NCBI GenBank assembly: GCA_037039925.1
Contig: JAXRKP010000151.1
Coordinates: 403,501-467,500 of the forward strand
Direction: 5' to 3'
From: Doris montereyensis
Lineage: Eukaryota; Mollusca; Gastropoda; Nudibranchia; Dorididae
DNA: 64,000 nucleotides
The notes below the pieces were generated by a model that made no database searches, had not been told where the DNA came from, and saw only the letters and a program-made list of their open reading frames with translations. The position numbers were made by a program, and so were the translations under genes. The first letter of the stretch is position 1. Each line of letters begins with the position of its first letter. This document shows positions 29,601 through 42,481 of this stretch, piece after piece.

Positions 29601-32600
29601 ACATGTATAATAATACATTATACGGTTGTTCCATTCATGGATGCCGCTTTATTGGAAAGATATCTGTAGTATGGCGCCGTTTTTAAGCGGCTTCAGTTGT
29701 ATTAGTGAATACAGAAACAAGAAAAGGATACCTCAAGATTTATGTGCTAGGGTGCTGGTCCAATTGGGGGGGGGGGACTATTAGATTTGAGTTTGGGACC
29801 AAAATGTTGATTTTTTGTTCTGTACATATTTGGGTAGAATGATCATTTATCTACAAGTTTGTGGCAGAAAAATGTCCATAGGACGTATATTATTTTTACA
29901 AAATATTTTGTAGGCGAGGGTAGGTAAAAACAGTCTTGACTTCAATTACCTTAACACTGACTGAGAAGATGGTAGTGAAACATGTGTATTGGCGGCTAAT
30001 CGCCAAGAGGATTGAGAAACTAGGTTTAGATGTGCATTGGTGTGAAAACAGGTGTCAAAATGACCAACTTTTTGTTTTTGTCCTCTATTTCTATACTTGT
30101 GCATGTGTTTACATATGCCCGGCTGGTCTCCACCTCTTTATGTCACAAAGTGCTCGGCCGATCGACGTTCGGTGTTCCGAATGCCAAGCAAAAGGACTGT
30201 GTTGCCACATTGGTGATTAGCTGTCGCTTAGAGTTGTTTTTAGTGCCAATCTTTCAGTCAGTATTAGGTAATTTGTGTCCAAATTTTTACCTACCTCGTC
30301 TACAAAATATTTTGAAAAAATTTTAACGCCATATGGACATTTTTTTCCATAAACTTTTAGATAAATGATCGTTTCTGAATGTGCAAAGAACAGAAAGTAA
30401 ACATTGGGCTGGTCCCAACCTTGCCAATACAGGTGCCCCCCCCCCCCCCCGCTCCCCTAATCCGCTTCAACTGTATTAATGTATGCAGAAACAAGAAAAT
30501 GATATCTCAAGATTTATGTAGTAGGGTGCTGTTCCAAGTAAGTGGCTTCAACTGTAAAAGGTGAAATATGACAAGTGACAATTCCACTAATAAGCTTCAA
30601 GCCCTTAAATTCTTCCTCGACCAGCGATCTGACCAGACAATCAACACTACCACCCTTCTCCGTTTGGCAGAACTCGTGCTAAATCTTAATTCTTTTTGAA
30701 TTCAATGGCCAGTTTTTTTAGCAAATCAGCGGAGTTGCCATGGGCACTAAGATGGGACCTTCATACGCTTAACAATTCATGGGTTATCTTGAGCATAGAT
30801 TATTCCAGGCGTACTGTGTTCCTCTGCCCAATACCTATAAACGGTATATTGATGATGGGTTTGGTATCACATCCATGTCTGCGACTGATTTAGACCGTTT
30901 CTTCAATTTTGAAAGAAACAACTTTGATAAGAACCTAATCAAGTTCACTTTTACCCAGTCTACATCCACTGTTAACTTTTAGACATCACCATTTTCTCTC
31001 TCCGAACATGGGCTTACAACTACCATATTCTATAAGATACAGATAGTCATAGCTATCTCCACTACACATCCTCTCATCCACCACTTTTGCAAAGATGCAA
31101 TTCCATACTCTCAATTCCTCCGCCTCAGACGCATCTGTTCTGTCGAGCACCTATTCACAGAGGAAGCGCCTAAGATGTTTGATTTCTTCCTATGCAGAGG
31201 CTATCCTAGGGCCATTGCTTGTCAAGTCTTTCAGAGAGCTAAAATTGTACCCTGTAAAGACGCCCTCAACATCGTAGGAAGAAAAAAGACCAAACACATA
31301 ATTTTTATCCTTCCGTACCATCCGCATACACACCGTGTCACTATTATTGTCGGCAAGAACCTGCCTATTCTACACGCTAGTGACGAGATGACGTGTTTAG
31401 ACGTGTTTTCCATTCCTTTCTATTGATTGCCTTCAAGAGACACACCAGCTTTCAGGATATCTTTGTGCACAGTCGCCTCTCTACTGACTCCCTCGCCGTC
31501 GGACACCATCCAAGTGAACGCAAGACATGCCCCTTTGTGGACGGCTCCACAACCATTCAGTTCCCTAGACAGACCTGGACAGTGAATGGGCAATTCCCCT
31601 GCGCCTCTCGCAATGTAATTTATGCTCTTCGTTGCAGTCGTTGTGGAATGGCCTATATCGGAGAAACTGGCTTGCAACTCTTCAACAGATTTGGCCATCA
31701 CAGGAGAGATATTGAAAACTGCGAAAGCAAGCCGGTGCCTTTGCATTTTAATGGACCAGGACATCGAGGAACCCATGACCTGAAAGTGTGCATTCTCAGG
31801 TCATGTACCAGCGGTGCTGAGTCTAGGAAGTCTATAGAGAACCGACTTATAGTAAGATTGGGCACAATCAACCCTGATGGTATGAATATTTTACATCACT
31901 TCGTATAATTTTCTCTGGAGTAACTCCCATAGTCGGGAACACACTATCACTATCCCTGACCCTTCACCATCCTCTACTCTACCCCACCCCTCACAAAAAT
32001 ATCCCACCTAACCACCCCCCCCCCCCCACCCCTTCCTATCCCGGGCAGAGTTGGGTCCCCTGGCAGTTCACACCCCCGTGTGCTTATCTATTGTACTCAA
32101 TGGTAGGCATCTTTGCACACATTTTTCACGTTCACCACTTACCGGAAGCAACTTTGCGCACAGTTTCTTACTATTACGGAATACACCTTATTTCATCACT
32201 AAGGAGAAAACACTTAAGACTTCGTAGCTTCAAAAGCATCAGCTAGTGCTAATTGGCATTTCAGATAAGTCGTTTACTCTGTTCCCTTATTGCATCGATA
32301 CGTTTGTAATTTGTATACATTTTGCACCTTTAGTGTAAATTTTTGCCTTGATTGATACTTCCATTTATTCATTCTCTATCATTTCTTCTTTCTAGACCCA
32401 GTGAGATATAGATCTAGTCTTATAGTTATCCTCTTTTTTCGTTCTTGTTTCCCTTACTCACACTCTCTCTCCCTTTCTTTCTTCCTTGCCCTTTTTTTTT
32501 CTCTCTCTCTCTCCTCCTTCTCTCTATCTCCTTCTCACCTTTTATTACTTACTTATTTTCAGATTTTTTATTTTATTCTAGATCTGAACCTTCAATTTTC

Positions 32601-35600
32601 GCACCTATATATTCTTCACATCCCCTTCTACTTACGGTTCTTATCATCACTGTCTTTTTCTTTCTATCTTCCTCCTTTCTTTTTTTCTTCTGACATCACA
32701 TTGTGTGATGCCTGAGGTAGTGCTTAAATCTAGATCTAGATTCTAGATCTTTCTCTTTTGTTGTCTGACGAAGGGTTATACCCAAACGTCACATGTTTGT
32801 TCTGTCTTTGTTAGTGGAGTTGTCACTTATTGTCATATTTCGCCTTTGACTTCACTCACTGTGGCTCCTTTGTATTATTCAACTGTGATAGTGAATGCAG
32901 AAACAAGAAAATGAAACCTCAAGATTTATGTAATAGGGTGCTGTTCCAATTAAGCGGCTTCAACTGTTTTTAGTGAATACAGAAACGGAAATTGATATCT
33001 CAAGATTTATGTGGTAGGCTGCTGTTCCAATTGGTGCGGCTTCAACTGTATTAGTGAATACAGAAATGGAAATTGATATCTCAAGATTTATGTGGTAGCG
33101 TGCTGTTCCAATTAAGCGGCTTCAACCGTATTAGTGAATACAGAAACAATAAAATGATACCTCAAGATTTATGTAGTAGGGTGCTGTTCCAATTAAGCGG
33201 CTTCACTGTATTAGTGAATACAGAAACAATAAAAAATGATACCTCCATTAACATGTCTCAGCAATCACTTGTCATATCAATGCTCTATAATTATTATGTT
33301 ATCAATGCTTGATCATTTATCAGCAGAGCCAGTAAAACAGAATGGATATGACATTAAATCTCTTGTCCCTGTTCTAAATGAGGATGATGGATACTATCAA
33401 ATTGGACCCATGGAATCTTGCTGTGAACAATTTGTTCTTTCAGTCACCATTGCCTATGCCAGTAACCTTGCACAGGTATTTTTAAAAATATTTAAAAAAA
33501 AAAAGTAAATGTCAGTAAAACGTGGTCAATAAAGTAGTTGAGATTTACATACTTGTGCTTTCATGTGACGTCAGTGATAGAGTGGTTAGGCTACACACTT
33601 GGGATCATGAGATCCTGGGTTCAAATCCTAGCAAAGTTATGTCCTACGTTGGGTTTCTGGGGATGGACACTTTAAGTGACTTAAGACGCCATTTTCCCCA
33701 TTCGACCCAGGTGCAAATGTGTACAATCACTAGCTTAGGAGTAAAACTTCGTCAGCCTAGCTGTCTTATCTAGGAGGTGATTATTACACCTGTTCCGCTT
33801 CCACGTTATAGAAATCGGGATAACTCTGGCTCTGTAGGCCGTAATAGCCTTAAAAGAACTTTACTTTACTAACTTACATACCTGTGCATTCATACAAATA
33901 ACAACCTGTTTATAGAATGTTATAAAAATAATTGTAGATCTCTTACGGTTTAGAAATCTACTTTTTTTCTCTCATTCTTTTTGACAATTATCTTTTGGGC
34001 ATTTTTTGTCATTGTATGTCAAAATGTTGATAAGAAAATTCAGTGCATGAATTATTTTTTTATCATATATACATAAACTATGAAGAGAGACAACAGGGAA
34101 GCAACAATGATAAATCATGTAAATAGAAATGTTTGATTTTCCTCTCTGACTAGACTATTTGTTTAGTTTTTTCTCTCTGAAGAGATTCTTCTCATGTGAC
34201 AACATAGCAATAGCATCATAACCAGCTAGGCAGTAGCTCTACCAAAAACTAGTCCTTTTTAACAGCTTGTAAAACCAATAGTTTCTCAGTTTTGTCTGTA
34301 ATTTTTCCATATTAGTGTCCATCAATTCTTACCAATTGTGATTTACATGAATACAATATTTGTTTTGATCATCTATTCACTTTGATCTCCTGTTGTCACT
34401 CAGTACTTCTTTCTAAATGTATCTGAAATTCAACACAAGACTCCTTTTTCATTTATTTTCCTTTTTCTTTTTTTCCAGCTCATCCCCAGTAGCACATCTT
34501 TATCTGGCCATGGAAGTGGCTTTTTCTTCTACTATTCCTTGCTTGGAAACGATGTGACAAATGAAGTTTTCCATGACATTGTCAACCCAAGCTTTCCGGC
34601 TGAGAGAGCTTCTGTCAAGATCCGTAGTAGTGTGGAGGCTCTAAGAACATTTCTATCTCATCAGCCAGGTTTACAAGTAAATACAGATGTATATTTATAC
34701 TGTGGCGTTGATGGCCGAGAGGTTAGGCTGCTGGATTGGGGATCATGAGGTCCCGGTTTCTGGAATACTAGGAAAGCTAGGTCTGCCGTTGTGTTCCTTG
34801 GGGAAAACACCTAACATGTATTTTCCCCACTCTACCCAGGTGCAAATAGGTATAAGCACTCGCTTGGGAGTAATAATCTGCGTCAGACTAGCATCCTGTT
34901 CAGGAGGTGATTATTACACCTGTTCCGCTTCACACTATAGAAACCGGGATACGCTCCGGCTCTGTGGGCCGTAGCGGCCTTGAAAGAACTTTACTTTACT
35001 TACAGTAGATGCTTCTAGAAGTTCATGTAATTTTCATTGCTTCCTTAAACCAATTTTAAGGTCTTACCTAGGGAAAAGAGAGATATCCAGTTTTGCTAGT
35101 AAAAAAGCGAAAATTCTAGAATTTTGTTGTTGTGAAAATTGAAATAGACATATTTGCAAGTGACAAAATATTCTCATATTTGTCAATTTATATGGATAGT
35201 ATCATTATTTTGATATTAATTCAACCATGGTATCTAGTATGGCTTGCCTGAAGACTATTCACTGTGCATGCACAGAACCCCATTAAGTTTTCCTTTGTGA
35301 AATTCTCATAATTGCTGCTGGTAGGGCGCCCAGCCATCACATGCCTGACTGATTTCTGATTCCAAGACATCTCATGGATAAAATCTTCATTTATTTCGCT
35401 ATGTCATCTGTTTTATTTTTTTCCCCCAAGTAATCAACAATCTATCTGTACAATAAAATTCTTTGTGAAAACAATACATGGTCAGGCTTCACTTGTGTTT
35501 GGGTGGGCGGTTGGTCGGCACGACTGGTAAGTCCTTCTTTTGTTCATTCATTCTTTTGTCTTGGACTTAATGATTTCCAACAAAGAAATCTTCTTTCTTT

Positions 35601-38600
35601 TTTTCTGTGAACATGAACATTATTCTTTCATATTTTCTATTTCAGATCCATTTATGTTGTGGTGACCAGTCTTTAGAAACTGTGATATGCCTCTTCGAGC
35701 CCTGTTGAAGTCTGATAGCACAGAAATTTACATGAGGCCTGTAACGATTGAGGGCTCTTTTCAAGTATGGCACATTTGATTTCTGCTTTATCTTTGAGGA
35801 GGGCGATGGGTCCTGAGAGGGCCATTTTTGCTCAAAATCTGAGAAATTTAGTTTATTGTATTATTGGACGTAGCCATTCATTCCCATCACATTCATACCA
35901 TAAGATGAGCTCAATATCGATTCTTTGATTTTTTACGATCTTTTAGATACGATACCGATCCAACTTACACATTGTTTGATCCATAAAAGCCAGTAATATT
36001 GTCTAAAGTATAACAAGTTGGTAGTCATTTTAATCGGTACAATGTAATCTATCAGACAAATGTACATATGACCAGATTTATTCAATAGTGCCTTAGATCG
36101 GAAGGAAAATACGTGACTTATATCGCGCACCTGTTATCGAAAGATGCCATCCGGAATGAGTATAAAGGGAGCTGAGGCAATTGAAACAGGGTCGATAATT
36201 AGAAGTTGAGAGCTCCTCATAGTTTCATGACGTTTCAAAGCATTATCCTACTCATATCTAGTTTTGTATGCAAAAAAACATTCAAATAACGGAAAAAAGA
36301 TTTTAAAATATGCTTTTTCTCATAATTTATTTTTTTTACTGTTTTTTGCTAAGTAGTCCTACAATTATTAACGGGTTCGCTTCAAATTTGGCATACAGCT
36401 GCTTTGTATCATTACTAAGAGGCTGTCTTATCGGATTATTGATATCTTTCAGTACTTTCTGAGAAATTTATGATTTTTGTTGAAATTTTAGAGAAATACA
36501 AGTCTCAATTTTTTAAAATTTGTAAAAAGATAACTATACAAGATATCAAAAGCGATATGGGAGATTCAGGATATTGGTTTGAAGTTTCCATATGCAAAAT
36601 TATAAACCTCAAAAGATTGCTGTAGGACTACTTTGTTTTTGAAAATTGCCAAAATTGACCTACTGTTGTGCAGGAATTCAAGATGACGGCCGTTTTTATG
36701 GCAACTAAACTTTCCAAAAATGACTTTCACAATTTTTTCTTCTAATTTGCAAGGTTGAACTCATTTACTGAAACTTAAAAGTGTGTATCTTCATATTAAA
36801 GAAATCGCCCCCAGGACCTGCCCCTCCTTAATTTACTTGTTGTTAATTCAGTTATTTAAGTCTTTTTGAGAGGGAAATTAAAAAAGGTTTCTATTTTGCA
36901 AACATTGAATTATCCATTTAATAAAGAAATGAACATTTATGATCATAATTGCTTGAGAAAAGGGAGATTTTATTTTCAGCAGCACAAAAACGTGTTGGCA
37001 TCTGCTTGGCTTTTAGTTGAAAAGACCAATTTGTACTGGCTATAGCTCTGAGCAAATTTTAAATATGGATACTGATGTGATGTGTTCCCCTTATATAACT
37101 TTTAAAGTTTTATGGTGCATATTGATTGTATTATGTGTTTAAAATAATTACTGTCTCATCAGATGTTTCCAGCCAGCCACCCTAAAACAGCAGCCACCCT
37201 TTTGCCAAATAGCATAGCCGCAAGTGTTGGTGTTGCCGTGGTTCTTCGGAAAGAGGACATGGTAATGAGCTTGCAGTACTACACGTCTTTCTTTTCCTGT
37301 CTTTTTCTTTCTTAATTAAGAGGCTATTATTTTTCACACCTACCATAAACTGCCAGGAGTATCCAGTGTGCACCACATGCAAACATGACATCTGAATTGA
37401 TTGACCTCTCTGTTAAAACTAGGAACAACATGTAGCCTCAACGTAAAAGGGATGGGGAAACTGATTGTTTGAAAATGCTTTATACGCCTACTTCCCAGGC
37501 ACATGATCGTAGAGACAAAAGGTTGGCTGTTGTGCAGTTTTGTCTACAGATCTACTTTCTAACAATTTTGCATTATGGACAGAATCATTCTCATGGTCTT
37601 TTTTAGTAGCTCGTTGCTGGCTTAGATAAGGAAAGCTTGAAAAGGTTAATCTAGGGTGGGCTACCACTGTTGACATAATCATCTATATGCCGGCTTCCAG
37701 CCCTGAAGATTCTGTTTCCATTCCTGGAAATTTAATTGAGATACACTCACAGGCCTGTTGCGGTAGGCAGTCATATCAAAGAGAGACAAATGCCTCAAAA
37801 TCGCACTTCAATCAAGTTATGCTTTGAGGATTCCACTTTATCAATATTTTGTGACATATCTCTTAATAGCTTAAAGTAATGACACATTTGAGAACTGGTA
37901 CAAAATGAAAGAAGTCCTACTCATCATCACTAGTTGTAATGGCTATGGAGAGCTAGATGCCAAATCACTTAATCATATCCTCAATATTTCTCACATGATA
38001 TCTCCATATTTTGATGTCACGAGAGAAATTTTATGAGTCATGCTTTCCATTCTTTGTTTGATACAAGAAGTGCCATACTACATTGATTTTAAGACAACAT
38101 ATAACTAAATATTACAATGTCTTAAATTGCAGTTTGAAATTTTTCATTGAACAGGCTGTAAGAAGTCCTGGCAGAGATCCAACTGGCCAGTCAGCTCTCA
38201 TCACAGGGGCATCTCCAGATGTCAAAGGTCATGCTGAATCTCCAAACAGGGGAGATAAGAAAAAGAAAGCCACGCTGGGAGGGAGAAGGGAGGAAATAGT
38301 CAGCCTTCAGGTGATGATCTTTACTCAGATGACACGTTTGAAGAGGAGTCTGAAAAGGCTGTTCCTGAAGGAAGAGGTATGTGACCATCAATATTCCCTC
38401 TATTCTTTTCTAGTCTGTGTGCGTACATTTTGATGAAAGCACCCCAATTGTGTAAAAATGAATAGATTTTTGTTTGTTTCTGTTGTTTTTCATTTTGTGT
38501 GCAGACATTTCTCACATGTGTGCAACTTTTCTACCTGGTGTGCACGCACACATGTGCACAGCTTAGTGGGAACATTGGTTACCATAGGGGTGCGGGAGCA

Positions 38601-41600
38601 TGGAAGGTTTGGATACTTTGAGTAGCCTCCATCACTGGCATTATTTTACAACTCTGGTTTTATCGCTTTAAAGCCTTTAGATAGCATCCCCTTTTTGTTT
38701 AAGCGCAATATAGCAAGAAATAATAGATATTTTTTAATAGTTTGAGAGGAATTAATAGGCGCTCTCAGTCAACTTTACGCTTTCATTTCATCAACATTTC
38801 CTATTTGAAACTATTCCAATGTATGTAGTGCAGGATATACATTTGACTCAACTCCTTTGCAGGAAATGGTGGTAAAGGGGTTGTTGGACACATAGAGACC
38901 AAGGGAGATGACAGAAATTGGAATGGGGGCCAGAAAGACTTTGAATTATCACCACCACATGTGAGCCGAGTACAAAATAAGGAAAGCTACAAAGGTACGA
39001 CATTTTAGTCTCCCAGCTGTTGTTTTTGTTGATAACATAGAATTGTATAATTAAAACAAAAGAAGTAGAATATGGCACTGGTTTCAAGAGCTGAAATTCC
39101 ATGATCTGCTCCATATAGATGGATGAGGTGTGGATGTGATCTCTCTGAGACAGTGAGATGAAGACAAGCCATGTGGTCTCAGAGATCTAGAACATTTTGT
39201 TTTTTTTTAGAGATGTATTAAAAGATTTTAGGTCCCACTTCCAAATTGCTATTATTAAAGATTCCCTACCAACGGGAAAATTGTGTGAGTTTGCTAAGAA
39301 TACATCTTATTGAAGAGTTTTAAATCATTTGACAATCACTCCAAAACATTATTGAGAGGTAATAAGCATGTCTATTGTTGCTGATTGTTGATTTATACTA
39401 TGTCTAATGGAGCCTTTTTTAAAAACTTTTCTGAAATATCGAAAAAAAAAATCCTCTATATCTAATTGTTGTTGGGTTGTTGTTTTTTAACCTGTTTACC
39501 AATCCCGTTTCAGGACCATCCACTGCCGTGTCCGTTCCCCCACAAGTTCATCATTTCACTTTTTAGCATTGATCTCCGTAGCATTAAAGACAACCATTCC
39601 ACAAATATTATAAATATTTACGTAAGGTAATGTAATTCTTTCATTATGATTGGCAGCCCCTGTTGGATTATACCTTTAACAATAAGTTAGACTAAAGCAT
39701 TTTTGAGACAATACCACATAAAGGCATCTCTAGCCTAAACAAATCTAAAAATCAAACAACCAGAAAACTCAAATTAAATCCAAATCATTTGTAGTCAAGA
39801 TCTTTGAAATTGGGTTTAAGGAAGTATGCACTGTCACAGAACATCCAAATGGGGACAATTTTCCTCATCAATAAGTACTAAGAGCTTGTAATCAACAATG
39901 TCTTGTCTTATGATTGTCTAGAACAGTTTCTGCTTGATTATGTACAATTGCTTAAAGTGGTTAACTCTCAAAAGAGAAGATTATCAGGATGTTTAGATGG
40001 TCTGCCTAACAAGCTGTGTCATGATTCTTTAGAAATATGGAGGAACATCGTAAAATATATTACCTATGGAGGATATAAGAAAAGGGGCGGAGGATATGAA
40101 TCAAATTTTATCATCTTGTATTATATTGAGAGTGGGGGGGGGGGGGGGGCACCTGGACTGGCGAGTTTTGGACCAAAAGGTTGATTTTCTGTTCTTTGCA
40201 TATTCGGGTAGAACGATCATTTATCTACAAGTTCATGGCAGAAAAATGTCCATATGACGTATAATTTTTTTTTTTACAAAATATTTTGTAGGCGAGGGTA
40301 GGTAAAAACAGTCAAGATTTTGATGTAAATTATCCTAACACTGACTGAGAAAATGGCAGTAAAAACCTGTATATTGGCGGTTAATGGCCAAATGTGGCAA
40401 CACACGATTTGACCTTGTTTTGCCGACACCGATATACACGCGTCTCCCATCGCTGTGTGATATAAGAGGTGTTGTGCATCAGTGTGTATGTAAACACGCG
40501 CACAAGCATAGGATATAGAGGAGGAAAGGAAAAAAACTGGTTATTTCGACGTTTGTTTTACACAACAGTGCACACTAAGCCTAGATTTATAATCCTATTT
40601 ACATAAGTAACAATGCCAGAGACTGTCGAAAGAGTAAGGGGACTGCTACAACAAGGGAAACCCGTCTGAAGTGTTTGTTTTGTGTTATTTTCTGTTGATT
40701 TTTTTACTTGTATTTTCTTGAAATGTAGCTTTTCCACACTAAGATTCTATCTCCTCAAACATTTACCGAACGATTTGTGTTATATTTGGCACACAGTTTC
40801 CTCTTGTCAATGTTAATAGAATGACGTCGGTTTTTCTTTTATATATTGTAAACTTTTTGAGAATTTTTTTGTAGTTCGTAATAAAAACGCCATTTTTGTA
40901 CATTCACGATATATAGTATTTTCAAAAATTCATTAAGAAAAAAATATCCAAAATATCCAAAAAACCCGACATCACTTCTTAGATATTGAATAAAAAGACA
41001 GGTTTTGAGTGATTTTATTCATAACTAAGGGAGGAGATAGATTTTGAAAATTGAGTCAAAATCCAAGAGGGCGGCTGTTTCTACGGCAACCAAGGACACT
41101 ATAAACTTTTCAATGATATAGGATGACTGTATTTTGCCAGTTACTCATGTACATACCAAAAGCAAAAACCTGAACTCAAAAGCAAAAAAAAATCACTTTA
41201 GGTGATAAACGATGGTCACTTTACAACTAATACACCTTATAAGGTGCTGCGTCAGCGTGAATGAAAATTTCAAGTTTATGTCTGCAGTGAAAACTTCTTT
41301 GGATTCTTTCTTTCTCATAGATGGATTATCCTTCTTTCCACAGATATGCTTATCCTTTCTTTGGTAGTGCGGCACCTATTTTAACTCACCCTCCATTGAA
41401 ATTCAGTAAAGGATCTGAAGTTCTCCTGCCGCAATCGTTTTGTGCCTTTGACTTTGCCTGTACCGTCCAGCAGCTACATGACACCTTGATAAGGTTTATG
41501 TCTTTTTATTTGTATTTTTTATTATTATCTAATATACATATGATTGCTTTGTAAATGATTTCAAATTTTCCTGAAGGAAAAGATGAAGAACAATTTAGAA

Positions 41601-42307
41601 ACTTTTAAACTGGTTTAATGATATAAACAGAATAGAGGGAAATTGTGTGAAATTGTGAGAATGTTGAGGCAACAACGTAGATTATGCAAGGATGGTTACA
41701 TTGAGAGTGTATGTGAAGTTCATTGGGTTGGTCAGTTATGATTATGAAGAAGAATGATGATTTTCATGAACAGCAGAAAGTTGAAGAATAAAAATATAAC
41801 AATCAAAGCCAGAGAAGGATGTGGAAGATTAAGAAGATGTTATTACTTGAAAAATAACACAAAGACACAGAAATCTAAAACAAATGCTCTGTAGAACTTC
41901 AATCATTGTATGCAAATACAATGGCATTATTTCTGGTTTACATAAATTCAATATTATAATGAACAGATCTCCGGTTTGGCACATAAAGTAAAAGAAAAAA
42001 ACACCAAATAAAGAAACCAAACTGTTTCGCGCATCTGCTGTTGTGATAACATCCACCTTCAGAGCCTCTGCTGGAATACCACCAGCCCTACTGCTGCGTT
42101 GCCAGAGTTGAGTTGTTTTATGGCCTTGACCACTTCCTCCTTGTATTCTGTGTGTTTGCTTGCATATAGAGTATGCATGTTTAGTGCAATGTAATTTTAA
42201 CTTTATTTATCTTTCCAAGTACATTCAACTTTCAATGTCAATATGTGTATATCCCATGTTTTTGATTTCAAGTATTATGTGAAACGAAAAATTTCCTTGA
42301 ATTAAAG

Positions 42308-42404
<97 letters not shown>

Positions 42405-42434
42405 GTTCTTATCATTATTATTATCATTTTATTA

Positions 42435-42481
<47 letters not shown>

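Larger units (their letters stand above)
29700..33236. repeat. Interrupted 81-bp tandem repeat array
   Basis: Units of 80-82 bp (GCGGCTTCAACTGTATTAGTG, GAATACAGAAAC, CTCAAGATTTATGT, GGGTGCTGTTCCAATTAA) run in tandem at 32876-33236. Single units occur at about 29700-29765 and 30452-30560. The foldback element (29766-30450) and the Penelope-like element (30561-32850) lie between units, so the array predates both. Confidence 0.85.

Noticed and set aside
31420..31776. 118-codon minus-strand ORF
   Set aside because: Shadow of the Penelope-like GIY-YIG frame on the plus strand.
33565..33640. Candidate tRNA gene
   Set aside because: The A and B boxes belong to a SINE head with a 20-bp target duplication and a SINE body; no cloverleaf acceptor stem was found.
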